DNA of 64,000 nt from Microcaldota archaeon (GTDB lineage: Archaea > Micrarchaeota > Micrarchaeia > Anstonellales > Anstonellaceae), in assembly GCA_021814005.1 (NCBI GenBank), contig JAKAJC010000001.1:99824-163823 (forward strand), in the 5' to 3' direction. The notes below the pieces were generated by a model. The model was not told the origin of the DNA. It was given only the letters and a program-made list of their open reading frames with translations, and made no database searches. Both the position numbers and the translations under genes were made by a program. This document shows positions 34,226 through 42,976 of this stretch, in pieces (within the stretch, counting starts at the first letter, position 1; each line of letters opens with the position of its first letter).

Positions 34226-36452
34226 GATGGAACTTTCTCAATTCGAAAAATATAACAAAGAAGAACAGATTGCAAAATGGGCCCAGGTACGCGAAGGTCT
34301 ATCTCCAGAAGAAAAGAAAAAACTAATCGAGCAAGCCATCAGCGATGAGTATGGCATGTGGTCCTATCTAGAATTGATTTCTGCTATTCTATACGAAATT
34401 GCATCCGATTCAGATCAATATATTCAACTTCTCGATAAGATTACAACCCGAACTAGTCGAGATTTAGCACAAGGGCCGATTTTGGAGTCCCTCATCCGGA
34501 TTGGAGAGCAAAAAAGTGAACTTGGGCTACATATTCGAGATAAGATAATCAAGACAGGAAATAAACCTCTGATAGTTTTATCTGGATTAATTCTTGGTGG
34601 TTTTGGAAAGAAAAATGAAAAAGAAGTCATGAAGATACTGAACAATGAGAAAAACAGTGAGGATTCAAGTCGACTCAGTTCTCATATAAAAGCAATTCTT
34701 GTTATCAATGAAAAAAAAGACGTAATTGATAAAGCGCACAAAGAATATATCGATTATCTCCTCACAAAAAATCGTCAAGAGATTGACCTTGAGTTACTAA
34801 ATCTAAGTATTGCAGACTATAAGAAAGATAGAGACTATTTCTATCCAATCATTCTGAGACTTGTAAAGAAAGACGAGCTATGCCGCCGCTTGGCGTTTAG
34901 AAGACTTTCTCCAAAGGATCAGATGGAAGAAACCAGAGTATTTGAACTGATTGGTCATTCAAAAGATTCTGAACTGGAAACAATTAATGAGATATTGATG
35001 CTACTCGTAAGATACCCTCATCGATTCCACGACACATTGGACTTGTGCTATTACTGGATTAACAAAGGCTACTATAATGATTTGAAGCATATTGATTGGG
35101 TTCTGGAAGAACTCGCAAAAAAGAATAATGGTTTTGTCGGAGAATTCTTCGATACCTGCTTTAATAAAATCGAAGAGAAAAATTACATATTCATTACCTT
35201 CATTATCAAGGATATTGGGCAGTATGACCTAGACACGACTATAGACCGCACAATGAAGATTCAGACGGATTCTGTTATCAAAGAAATTATTTGGCACCAG
35301 CTTCTTGGTGCAATACTTGGTTTTTGTTATAATGATTCAACGAAACTCGGTCAGGTTCAGAAGTTCTCGAAGTTGCTCATCGAACGTGCAAAAGGAAAGA
35401 AATACATCAAAACGGGAATTCCCGCTAACCTGTTAGACGCGAGCAAATTAAATGACGATGAATATCGGGTTCTTATAGATAAAGTCGCTAAACTAATTGA
35501 AGGAATTAGGATTGGCCAAGAAGAGTACGATTTCGTAGCCATTGAAAAGAACCTGAGCAAATACCCTACTATCGAACCACTTTTCAAGGATATCTTAATT
35601 GAGTGTAAAAATGGAAAATACTCGCCATTACTATGGATGCTTGAGAAGGAAGAACCTTCCAGTGACGATGTTCAATTTAAGGAGAATGAATCGGAATTAT
35701 CAAAGGCGCTCAAATTTGAAGCACTACGGAGCACATTCTGGCCAAGAGCGTATCTAACCGAACTAAATCAAGGTTTATCTGTCTTTATGAGTGTTGAAAA
35801 TGACCGGAGAAATTCAAAGGAAAAAGAAAAAGAGATAAAAGACAAATTCATGGATGATGACGGCTTCTGGCGCTTTTTCTCAGAATTAATGATTATGAAG
35901 CGGCTTGGGGCTAAAAATATAATCACAAAAGATAAGGTCATCGGAACCAAAGATATCGACATCGAGGCAAAACTTGGAGAAAAAACTGTCCTATTCGAGA
36001 TTACAACCCCTGATCAAGACAGAGATTTGAAACTTTCTAATCGTTCGGTTGGATTAGGGAATAAATCTGAGTCAGTCCTGTCGAAGAAAAATACCCAGCT
36101 TCTTGTAGGGCTTGCTAAGAGTTCTCGTGAAAACAGTACCCCATATTATGTCGTCATGAATGTTAGTGGATCAACCATCGACGAATACGATTTATTCAAT
36201 ACGCTATTTGGTCAGTTAAAGATTCCGATTCACAGCGGAGAGCCATTCCGAGATGGGCGAACTTCTATCCAAATGAAGAAAAAAGATAAGCTGCTAATCA
36301 GCGGCGTGGTGTACTTCAAACAGAAACTTGTAATTGATGGAGATAGAACCCCAAGAATCCAGCTAATTGGGGACGTAATTAATACGCCAAATGCCAGAAA
36401 TGCTTTGAACGAGGGCGAGGTCGCTAAGCTCAAAGGATTACTCTTCGCATAG
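34212..36452 (+). CDS. Helical-repeat protein with C-terminal nuclease-like domain
   Basis: About 746 residues. Residues about 1-480 are helical pairs reminiscent of HEAT/ARM repeats. The C-terminal 200 residues include LGAKNIITKDKVIGTKDIDIEAKLGEKTVLFEITTPDQ, with an acidic D-I-D then ExT after ten residues, which resembles the PD-(D/E)xK core with Thr for Lys. The start is either ATG 34212, overlapping the previous gene by 14 nt, or ATG 34227. The overlap couples it to the proteasome-like gene. AT-rich. Function unknown. Confidence 0.6.
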   Translation: MDGIRMELSQFEKYNKEEQIAKWAQVREGLSPEEKKKLIEQAISDEYGMWSYLELISAILYEIASDSDQYIQLLDKITTRTSRDLAQGPILESLIRIGEQKSELGLHIRDKIIKTGNKPLIVLSGLILGGFGKKNEKEVMKILNNEKNSEDSSRLSSHIKAILVINEKKDVIDKAHKEYIDYLLTKNRQEIDLELLNLSIADYKKDRDYFYPIILRLVKKDELCRRLAFRRLSPKDQMEETRVFELIGHSKDSELETINEILMLLVRYPHRFHDTLDLCYYWINKGYYNDLKHIDWVLEELAKKNNGFVGEFFDTCFNKIEEKNYIFITFIIKDIGQYDLDTTIDRTMKIQTDSVIKEIIWHQLLGAILGFCYNDSTKLGQVQKFSKLLIERAKGKKYIKTGIPANLLDASKLNDDEYRVLIDKVAKLIEGIRIGQEEYDFVAIEKNLSKYPTIEPLFKDILIECKNGKYSPLLWMLEKEEPSSDDVQFKENESELSKALKFEALRSTFWPRAYLTELNQGLSVFMSVENDRRNSKEKEKEIKDKFMDDDGFWRFFSELMIMKRLGAKNIITKDKVIGTKDIDIEAKLGEKTVLFEITTPDQDRDLKLSNRSVGLGNKSESVLSKKNTQLLVGLAKSSRENSTPYYVVMNVSGSTIDEYDLFNTLFGQLKIPIHSGEPFRDGRTSIQMKKKDKLLISGVVYFKQKLVIDGDRTPRIQLIGDVINTPNARNALNEGEVAKLKGLLFA

Positions 36453-36507
36453 TGTTGGGGTAGATGTTAATCTATCTTATCTTTTTCGTGCTGCGATAGC
36501 AGCGGCC

Positions 36508-36537
36508 CGGTTGGGCGAGCTGGCGCAGCCCAAACCG
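36508..36537. terminator. Hairpin between convergent genes
   Basis: CGGTTGGGC pairs with GCCCAAACCG around a short loop (9 bp with one bulge). It lies between the stops of the genes ending at 36452 (plus) and 36564 (minus). Confidence 0.6.
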
Positions 36538-36563
36538 AGGCCTTAATCCTTTTACAACGTGGT

Positions 36564-37238
36564 CTATACTTGGATATTTTCGATTTTGATATATTCGATT
36601 GAATCATCATACTCGTTAAACCTTTTTTGTATCAACTTAAGATGCTCGCTCCCAATCAGTAATGCCGAAACACGGATTTGGTTAGAGTTAATCGAATCGA
36701 CCACGTTCTTCACTATCACATTTTCTCGCTTAGATGGAGTCAGGTGAACTGCAATCGCATAGAAATAGAGCAAATTGAATAAGAATATACCCGGCAAAAC
36801 TGAAAAATCCAAAATGAGTATACGTGAGATTCCGACGACAAACAACATGAGCATGAAATAATCTAAGATGGTGAGTTTGAAATCAAATAGATCGAAAATA
36901 CTCAGTTCGATAAACTCATTGTATGCGATTTTCTTTCTTGCTGCAATGACCTTCATCGATTCTTTATCCCCGCCGCCATGGAACAATGCAAAGAACCTCA
37001 GCGAGAGTTTATATGGGACATTAAGAATTACGAAAAGCGGGCAACGGAAGAAAGAAAGGATGGAGTTGCTCTTCTTGCTCACTCCCTCGAAGTATAGCAT
37101 TTCAATATCGCTTATCGTGCTCCCGTGTTGTCCTAATGCTGCATCAAGCTTCTTCTCATCGATTCCTCGATAATGCCCCCCACTAGATAGAATGAAGCAA
37201 CGGGGTTTATTGGAGTTTGAAGAATCCGTTCGATTCAT
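36564..37238 (-). CDS. Membrane protein, weakly TraB/PrgY-like
   Basis: I start at ATG 37238 (MNRTDSSNSNK), preceded by GAGGAG; the longer frame reads through the upstream HNH gene. 224 residues: an N-terminal CFILSSGGHYRGIDEKKL...IEMLYFEGV, two hydrophobic segments (LDYFMLMLFVVGISRILIL, GIFLFNLLYFYAIAVHL), then VSALLIGSEHLKLI. The paired G-x-H-like motifs recall TraB/PrgY proteins, but similarity is slight. It follows the HNH gene by 14 nt. Confidence 0.5.
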   Translation of the reverse strand: MNRTDSSNSNKPRCFILSSGGHYRGIDEKKLDAALGQHGSTISDIEMLYFEGVSKKSNSILSFFRCPLFVILNVPYKLSLRFFALFHGGGDKESMKVIAARKKIAYNEFIELSIFDLFDFKLTILDYFMLMLFVVGISRILILDFSVLPGIFLFNLLYFYAIAVHLTPSKRENVIVKNVVDSINSNQIRVSALLIGSEHLKLIQKRFNEYDDSIEYIKIENIQV

Positions 37239-37252
37239 TTCATCTCCTCGAA

Positions 37253-37600
37253 TTAAATCTTGCTTAGAAACGTAGATACCAACCCGTAAACCAATAACAA
37301 GAACCCAAGCCCGATGGACAAACTCAGAATAAGAAATAGTATGAATGCCAGTACAGAGTTTATTTTCGGCTGGGAATAGGTGCCGTGATGCAATCGCTCG
37401 TGCTCGTCCTGGCTCTCGCACACGATCAGATTCGACGGGTCGTTGTTCTTCTTGTCCATGTCTTTGTGGTGGACAACCTCCTTCTGGGATAGGGAATGCC
37501 CTACCATGAGCTGGGCGATCGCCCGGTGTACGAGCTGATTGGTATCCTGGAAACGCAGGTAGCCGTTATCGTCCACGAATGTCGGACGTTCGGGTATCAT
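37253..37600 (-). CDS. HNH endonuclease with C-terminal membrane segment
   Basis: 115 residues. HNH core: VVHHKDMDKKNNDPSNLIVCESQDEHERLHHG, with the metal-binding His pair and Asn in place. A hydrophobic tail (NSVLAFILFLILSLSIGLGFLLLVYGLV) follows, which is unusual for a free HNH nuclease and would anchor it to the membrane. Divergent from the HNH-like gene at 37790. Possibly a nicking or defence nuclease. Confidence 0.75.
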   Translation of the reverse strand: MIPERPTFVDDNGYLRFQDTNQLVHRAIAQLMVGHSLSQKEVVHHKDMDKKNNDPSNLIVCESQDEHERLHHGTYSQPKINSVLAFILFLILSLSIGLGFLLLVYGLVSTFLSKI

Positions 37601-37789
37601 GCTAAAACTCCGGTTGAACCTTCAATATAATGATTCGCAAGGCGGGTTTCCACTGGTTTTTGGTTATCGCTATAGCCCAAATTCGGCGCAAAACTTGTCT
37701 CGATATTGTATTTCCACAACTTCGAAGTGGCTGCGCTCTGAACGGATGAGGCCTGTGGTATTTATACATGGTTGACCCATCCATATATC

Positions 37790-38680
37790 ATGCGCGGAAT
37801 CTGTCGGCTATGTGGTGCAAATGCAGATCTCGTTAGGAGCCACATTATCCCAAAGTTTGTATTCTCTTGGATAAAAGAAACATCTGCCACAGGAAAACTT
37901 AGACCTGGCGATAACCCGAACAAACGAATACAAGATGGCCCGTCATTTCCGCTATATTGCAGAAAATGCGAAGAGTCCTTTTCGACGTATGAAAATTACT
38001 TTGCCCGTAACATATTCTACCCACACATGGAGGGGAAATTCAAAGAAATTGTGTGCTCCGATGAACTTGAGCGCTTTATGGTAGGATTATTTTGGCGCAT
38101 ACTTGATTATTGCTCAAGTGATTTCGTTAAATTAAAGCCCGGCTGCAGCATTCCGCATAGCAACGCCCATCGGGAATGGCGCGATTATCTACTTGGGAAA
38201 ACCTCCACGCATAAATCCGAACTCCACCTGAGCCTGCTCACGGATGGCACTTTCACCTCGATTGATGAATCGAAGCTTCTTTGGTATTTTCACCGCGGAA
38301 CCGACGCAGAGATTTACAGTTCCGGTCCTGGCGAGATAATCATCTATTGCAAGATGCCGAAGATGATACTGTTCTCATCTATATTTCCTAGCCGTCCGGG
38401 GGACTTTTTGGGCACCCGCGTTTCGAAAGGTAGCGTCATCGAGAAAGAATCTGCGATATTCAACTCCGGCTTTGTAAGGTTTATTCGTTCTCGTGTCGAT
38501 ATAATAAATCAAGGTGAAGCGTCAGCGGAACGCAAGAAGGTAGTCCTGAAGTCCATTCGCGCAGATCCAAAAAGATTCAGAAAATCCGAAACTATGAAGT
38601 ATCTCTCTAAAGAATTTGAACGCCATGCAAGAGGCGACAAAACGCATCGACCGCGTAGAAAACAATCGAAGCAAGAATAA
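37790..38680 (+). CDS. HNH-like zinc-binding protein, 296 aa
   Basis: I start at ATG 37790, about 25 nt after GTATTTATAC, giving a leaderless mRNA. The N terminus has CRLCG, then SHIIPKF, then CRKCEESFSTYE: a treble-clef, HNH-like zinc site. The rest is of unknown fold, with a basic C terminus (HRPRRKQSKQE). Families with this start occur in defence regions and prophages. Function not known. Confidence 0.65.
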   Translation: MRGICRLCGANADLVRSHIIPKFVFSWIKETSATGKLRPGDNPNKRIQDGPSFPLYCRKCEESFSTYENYFARNIFYPHMEGKFKEIVCSDELERFMVGLFWRILDYCSSDFVKLKPGCSIPHSNAHREWRDYLLGKTSTHKSELHLSLLTDGTFTSIDESKLLWYFHRGTDAEIYSSGPGEIIIYCKMPKMILFSSIFPSRPGDFLGTRVSKGSVIEKESAIFNSGFVRFIRSRVDIINQGEASAERKKVVLKSIRADPKRFRKSETMKYLSKEFERHARGDKTHRPRRKQSKQE

Positions 38681-38758
38681 CCTATGAACGAGATTCTTAT
38701 CAGTGTGTAGAAATCTCAGGAAATCGGCCCAATTAATCGATATTTCTCTTTCCATTTA

Positions 38759-39340
38759 TCATCTCCACAATCCCAGCTCAGCGCACATCTGCCCGATCTT
38801 CTCCTCGAACACGGAATAAGCCATTCGCACCAAGGGGGCATCGTTTAGCAGAACGTATGGCTGGTGGGTTTTTCGATGAATAGAGCCCGGCAAGGATACA
38901 AGCCAATTCGACAAGACTTCGAGCGCCAGTTGCCCGTTTCGAAAGTATTGCCGCCGCTCGATTGGCGCATCTACCAATAAGTGGATATGCCCGCCCTTCG
39001 AGCCGAATGTCTTTCGCGTGGAAGGGAATAGGCGGGAGGCATAGCTGAACGTATCCGAGTCCTCGCAATCCAATACGACATAGCCTCGAACCCCAGTTAA
39101 AACAGCCCAGCCGTCCGGCTCGCAATTATATGCTTTCCTGAAGTCTTCAAGCAGGTTCCCGGGCGCATCACACTCAACAGCCGCCTGCCGGTGCCCCTTC
39201 ACTATCACCAAGCCAGATCCATTATTCTTGTATGGCAAGACAGCCGCGCCCTCATCATAGAGCTTGCCGGCATAGTAATAGGCGGAGGGCCCATGCTTGG
39301 GTGAGGGGTTGTTTTCCGTACGGTGTTGTTCTATATTCAT
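38759..39340 (-). CDS. Primase-polymerase (PrimPol) domain protein
   Basis: The core reads GWAVLTGVRGYVVLDCEDSDTF, then TFGSKGGHIHLLV, then SLPGSIHRKTHQPYVLL: the D-x-D-type, SxGGxH and final basic motifs of the small bifunctional primase-polymerase domain found in plasmids and viruses. I use ATG 39340; ATG 39367 is also possible. About 193 residues, PrimPol only, no helicase fused. It probably primes replication of the element. Confidence 0.8.
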   Translation of the reverse strand: MNIEQHRTENNPSPKHGPSAYYYAGKLYDEGAAVLPYKNNGSGLVIVKGHRQAAVECDAPGNLLEDFRKAYNCEPDGWAVLTGVRGYVVLDCEDSDTFSYASRLFPSTRKTFGSKGGHIHLLVDAPIERRQYFRNGQLALEVLSNWLVSLPGSIHRKTHQPYVLLNDAPLVRMAYSVFEEKIGQMCAELGLWR

Positions 39341-39507
39341 AGGGAATTCACGACCCGTTTTCTTCATTTCCAGCCCGTAATTCTGCAAAAACCAGTTGAT
39401 TTGACTGGTCAGAAAAGGGAGGCAAAAAGGCGTAAAACGCCCCCAAATCCAAAATACCCGTCCAAACACCGGTAATTACTGGTTTTAAGCCAAGGAATAC
39501 CTCCGTT
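39341..39507. promoter_or_regulatory. Repeat-rich gap between virB4 and primPol
   Basis: It holds CCAGT-7 nt-ACTGG, a GGCG-TAAAA-CGCC hairpin and a near-palindrome ACCGGTAATTACTGGT. This is the promoter region of the PrimPol gene and may include an operator or replication signal; the sequence alone does not decide which. Confidence 0.35.
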
Positions 39508-42030
39508 TCATGCGAATATTGATGCCAGCGAATCCTTGATTTTGGGTTTGGTAATCACGGTGGCATAGCGCTGATAGTCGGCCTCATAGGCCCAATGCGT
39601 CACGATGATGTAGTAGCCGTCCGGGTATTTGTCGCGCAATTTCCTGAACCGCTCCTCCAAGTCCTTGTTGCGCTTCTCCACCCACGATCCAGTCTCGATT
39701 TCGAAGGCTATCCGCTTGCCCTTGGAGGAAACCACTATGTCCGGCTCCACGGAATCGTTCAAGATGACGGTTTCGCAATAGGGTTTTACCGCATCGCGCA
39801 CCATGAGCACCATCAGAGCATGGGTCGGCCCCTGGTTGCCGTGCGGTTTTACCATCCATTTGGGGCCGCGACCGCCCCCGAACGGCTCCAAGCTCACTTC
39901 TTGATAGCCCATGCTCTTGAGCACCCGGAGCTGGTTTTCGTCCATTTCCGAGTATTTGTAGTAATCCGCGTCGGTGTCAAGCCCGACCTCATACTTTTGC
40001 TTGCCCCGTAAGCCCTCTTCTGGGCTTAAGGGAGCCCTGAAAGTCTGCTTGCTCTCAGCCACGGCCCCCAAATGCTGTTTCTGCGACAAATGGATCACTT
40101 CGTTGGGGTCGGTGGTAATCATGTCGTGGATGGTCTTGGAGGGCTTGGTGAAGAAGCGGGTTCTATCCTCGCCAGAAATAAGAAGCCCGTGCCCCTTGCC
40201 GCATTTTATCAAAAAGTCCTTCTCGGAAGCGTTCAATTTGAGAGAATCCGAAATCAGATCTATATTCGTCGTATTCTGGTGCATCAGGATTTTGGTGGCC
40301 GTCTGATTAAGGATAGACCGCCCGCCATCAGTAGAAAGCAAATCCTCAAGCTCCTGCGTGATGAAGCCCAATGACGTGCCGAACTTGCGCGAGGTCTTGA
40401 TGAAGTCGAGCAAATACCCCTCGGCTTCCTTCGAGCGCAATAATGCCCAGCCCTCATCGATGAGCAAAACCTTGGGCTTGTTGTCCATCTTTATCTCCCT
40501 GAACAGGAAGTCCAGCACGGCGAACATCATCAAAGTCCGGACAGAAGAGGGCAGCTTCGACAAATCAAAGTTGATGAAGCGCTGCTGCAAATCGATTTTG
40601 GTTTTCCTGTCCAAAAAGCCGAAGAAGCCGTCCCGCGTATACATCGCAGTCCTGTTTGACAATACTTCCAACGAGCGGGTTTCCTGCTTGCTCAAAGACT
40701 TGTCTGACTTTGACAAATCCTTGCGGTTCTTCTGCACGATGGTATAGAAATCCGAAAAGGTGGGCGGCTCCTTGTTCCAGGTGGAGGGGTCGCTCTGGAA
40801 AATGCCCTTCAACTCATAGGTTTGCAGGAGCATTTGGTTCAAAACTCCCTTCTGGCTCTCGCTCATGCCTCCGATGATGATATCGAAGATGGAAATGAGA
40901 GAAAGCATTTTCGAGCCGAAGTCCTCATTAGCCAAATCGAAGATGTTGATGATGCTATCCGAATAGCGGGACAGTTCGATGGTTTGCCCGCCAAATCGGT
41001 TGCACAGCTCCTTGTATTCGGAATTCGGATCCAGCACATAGATGCGCGCATCCATGGCAATAAACAACTGAATCAGGAGATACTTCGCCGTGTAGCTCTT
41101 CCCGCTCCCCGACGTGCCCAGAATGAAGAAGTGCTTGTTTGGCAGGGCGTCAAAATCTACATAAACAGGCGTTTTGGTTTCCTCCTCTTTGCCCAATAGC
41201 ACGCCTTTCCTAATCGCACAGGAGGACGAGATGAATGGAATGGTAGCAGCAAGTGAATTCGTAGAAAACTCCTGCTGGACTTTCAAATCATCCTCTCCAA
41301 GAGGCAGGCAGGACCGCACTGCCGGAGCCATGCGGTAATTGCAGCTTTTCGGGATGATGAGCATGGAGTTCAAATTAGACTTGCATTTCTCAGTCAGGAA
41401 ATTCAATTTCTCCTCGGTATCCGCTTTGTTGTCAAGATACAACGACACGCGGAAAATCTTCTCCTCTCCCTTATACAATGCCTCGTAAAGCCTTTTCGTA
41501 TCTGCCAATTTGGTTTCCAGCGCCTGATTGGGGATGCCCTTGGTCTGGCTCATGTACAAGTCGGTGGTTTGGTGGAGAATCTGGTTGTGCAAATAAGCCA
41601 AAGTGTCATTTATCGACAATGGCTCGATGTGCTTCGAGATATCATAATCCTCGTTTTTGGACAAGAAAGTGCGCAGCCATCCGTCTTCGACATGACGGGG
41701 ATAGCCGCCGGCCTGGATCACCCTGTGCCTCATCTCGTTGAAGCGGGCGCTGTCGGGAGTAATCACAACGCGGGAGGGGGCCAACAGATAGGGGAACAGC
41801 TCCTGCAACTGTGGCTTGGCCTCTTTCGGGGCCAGAAACGGGATATTCTTCTGCCACCACGGGATTTCGAATACCTTCAACTGCTGCCGCTCAAGGACCG
41901 CCTTGACGCGCTCGGTTACCTTGCGCTCAATCTCGTCCTCGTTTATGGCGATGGGCGGGGTTTTTTCTTCCGGTTTTCCAATGGGATATTGTTTCGGTTT
42001 GGGTTTGGAGTTCCTTGTCTTCTTGGCCAT
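39508..42030 (-). CDS. virB4: VirB4-family transfer ATPase with nuclease-like C terminus
   Basis: About 840 residues. Walker A ILGTSGSGKSYTAKYLL around residue 305 and Walker B VLLIDEGWALL around 550, with the VirB4/HerA pattern FGTSLGFITQELEDLL. The C-terminal about 120 residues contain EPDIVVSSKGKRIAFEIETGS, a D...ExE pattern like a PD-(D/E)xK nuclease core. ATG 42030 (MAKKTRN) is preferred to 42039. It overlaps the preceding gene by about 104 nt in another frame. It powers DNA or protein transport across the membrane. Confidence 0.9.
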   Translation of the reverse strand: MAKKTRNSKPKPKQYPIGKPEEKTPPIAINEDEIERKVTERVKAVLERQQLKVFEIPWWQKNIPFLAPKEAKPQLQELFPYLLAPSRVVITPDSARFNEMRHRVIQAGGYPRHVEDGWLRTFLSKNEDYDISKHIEPLSINDTLAYLHNQILHQTTDLYMSQTKGIPNQALETKLADTKRLYEALYKGEEKIFRVSLYLDNKADTEEKLNFLTEKCKSNLNSMLIIPKSCNYRMAPAVRSCLPLGEDDLKVQQEFSTNSLAATIPFISSSCAIRKGVLLGKEEETKTPVYVDFDALPNKHFFILGTSGSGKSYTAKYLLIQLFIAMDARIYVLDPNSEYKELCNRFGGQTIELSRYSDSIINIFDLANEDFGSKMLSLISIFDIIIGGMSESQKGVLNQMLLQTYELKGIFQSDPSTWNKEPPTFSDFYTIVQKNRKDLSKSDKSLSKQETRSLEVLSNRTAMYTRDGFFGFLDRKTKIDLQQRFINFDLSKLPSSVRTLMMFAVLDFLFREIKMDNKPKVLLIDEGWALLRSKEAEGYLLDFIKTSRKFGTSLGFITQELEDLLSTDGGRSILNQTATKILMHQNTTNIDLISDSLKLNASEKDFLIKCGKGHGLLISGEDRTRFFTKPSKTIHDMITTDPNEVIHLSQKQHLGAVAESKQTFRAPLSPEEGLRGKQKYEVGLDTDADYYKYSEMDENQLRVLKSMGYQEVSLEPFGGGRGPKWMVKPHGNQGPTHALMVLMVRDAVKPYCETVILNDSVEPDIVVSSKGKRIAFEIETGSWVEKRNKDLEERFRKLRDKYPDGYYIIVTHWAYEADYQRYATVITKPKIKDSLASIFA

Positions 42031-42976
42031 CGGCTTCACCTCCCTTCTTTTCGAAGAATGACTTGGCGACGACCACCCGCGAGAGGTAGTCCTCGTCCAC
42101 CTCGACGTAGCCGTCGAAATACGACATGTAGAGCGAAATCAGCTCGTTGGTGGAAAGCCGCCTGGAAACCAGGCTGCAATTGGCGAGCTTCTGTTGCATG
42201 ATGGAAGTCCGGTCGGCCAGCTCCTTGCGGTCGGACTCGTCCCGCTCGGCCTCCAGCTTGTCCAGCTTCCGGCTTAACGCCGCCTGAACCTTCTCTTTGA
42301 GGATTTCGAGCCTGTCCTGGTAGCGCTTTGCCAGCGAGTCGGACGGGTCGTAGGGCACGATGAGATAGTAGAGCCGCTCCTTGACCCGGTTCTCGTTGAC
42401 GTATTTCTGCTCGAACAGCTTGAAATCCTTGTAAAGGGCGATCAGTTGGGGATTGTTGGTCTTCTCCACCCGGCTATCGTGGCCTGAGAAATAGTCGGCC
42501 AAATCCACGTTGACGGTTCGGACAAGTATCTGGACGGGGTGGGTGAGCTGGTTGAGGAAGTCGCGGTAGTTGAGGATGACGCTCTCCCGCCGCCCCTCGT
42601 CCATGTTCTCGAAATTGATGGGCGTGATGGTGAGGATGGCTCGCATCTGCCCGTTGGAGAGATAGACGGTGTTGTGCTCGATTTTGCGGACTCCTATGAA
42701 CTCCTGCACCCTCGGATCAAGCGCCCCGCCCTCTCGGATGCCCGCGTAGTACGCCCAGCGGTTGAGCAGCGACTTCTCCCATCCCAGTTGGATGAAGCCG
42801 AAACCGCAGATGATGAAGCAGGCCGGCAGGACGAACTTTCCGGGGCCCGCGAAGGGCAGGCCGTAGGAAAAGAACGCCAGAAGGGCGAACACAACGGCAT
42901 AGAGCAACTGCCCCAAGGTGAGGTTGAAGACTATTTTCTCCTTGTACTGGATTTTGTCGGGGATATCATAAGCCAT
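41927..42976 (-). CDS. PrgI/VirB3-like membrane protein fused to a VirB4 N-terminal domain
   Basis: 349 residues. Residues 1-95 are PrgI-like with two membrane helices (LLYAVVFALLAFFSYGL; FVLPACFIICGFGFIQL). Then YLSNGQMRAILTITPINFENMDEGRRESVILNYRDFLNQLTHPVQILVR matches the N-terminal domain of VirB4/TraC proteins. So the VirB4 N domain is on this gene and the motor on the next. The charged C-terminal 35 residues are coded in the overlap with virB4. Part of the transport channel. Confidence 0.85.
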   Translation of the reverse strand: MAYDIPDKIQYKEKIVFNLTLGQLLYAVVFALLAFFSYGLPFAGPGKFVLPACFIICGFGFIQLGWEKSLLNRWAYYAGIREGGALDPRVQEFIGVRKIEHNTVYLSNGQMRAILTITPINFENMDEGRRESVILNYRDFLNQLTHPVQILVRTVNVDLADYFSGHDSRVEKTNNPQLIALYKDFKLFEQKYVNENRVKERLYYLIVPYDPSDSLAKRYQDRLEILKEKVQAALSRKLDKLEAERDESDRKELADRTSIMQQKLANCSLVSRRLSTNELISLYMSYFDGYVEVDEDYLSRVVVAKSFFEKKGGEADGQEDKELQTQTETISHWKTGRKNPAHRHKRGRD

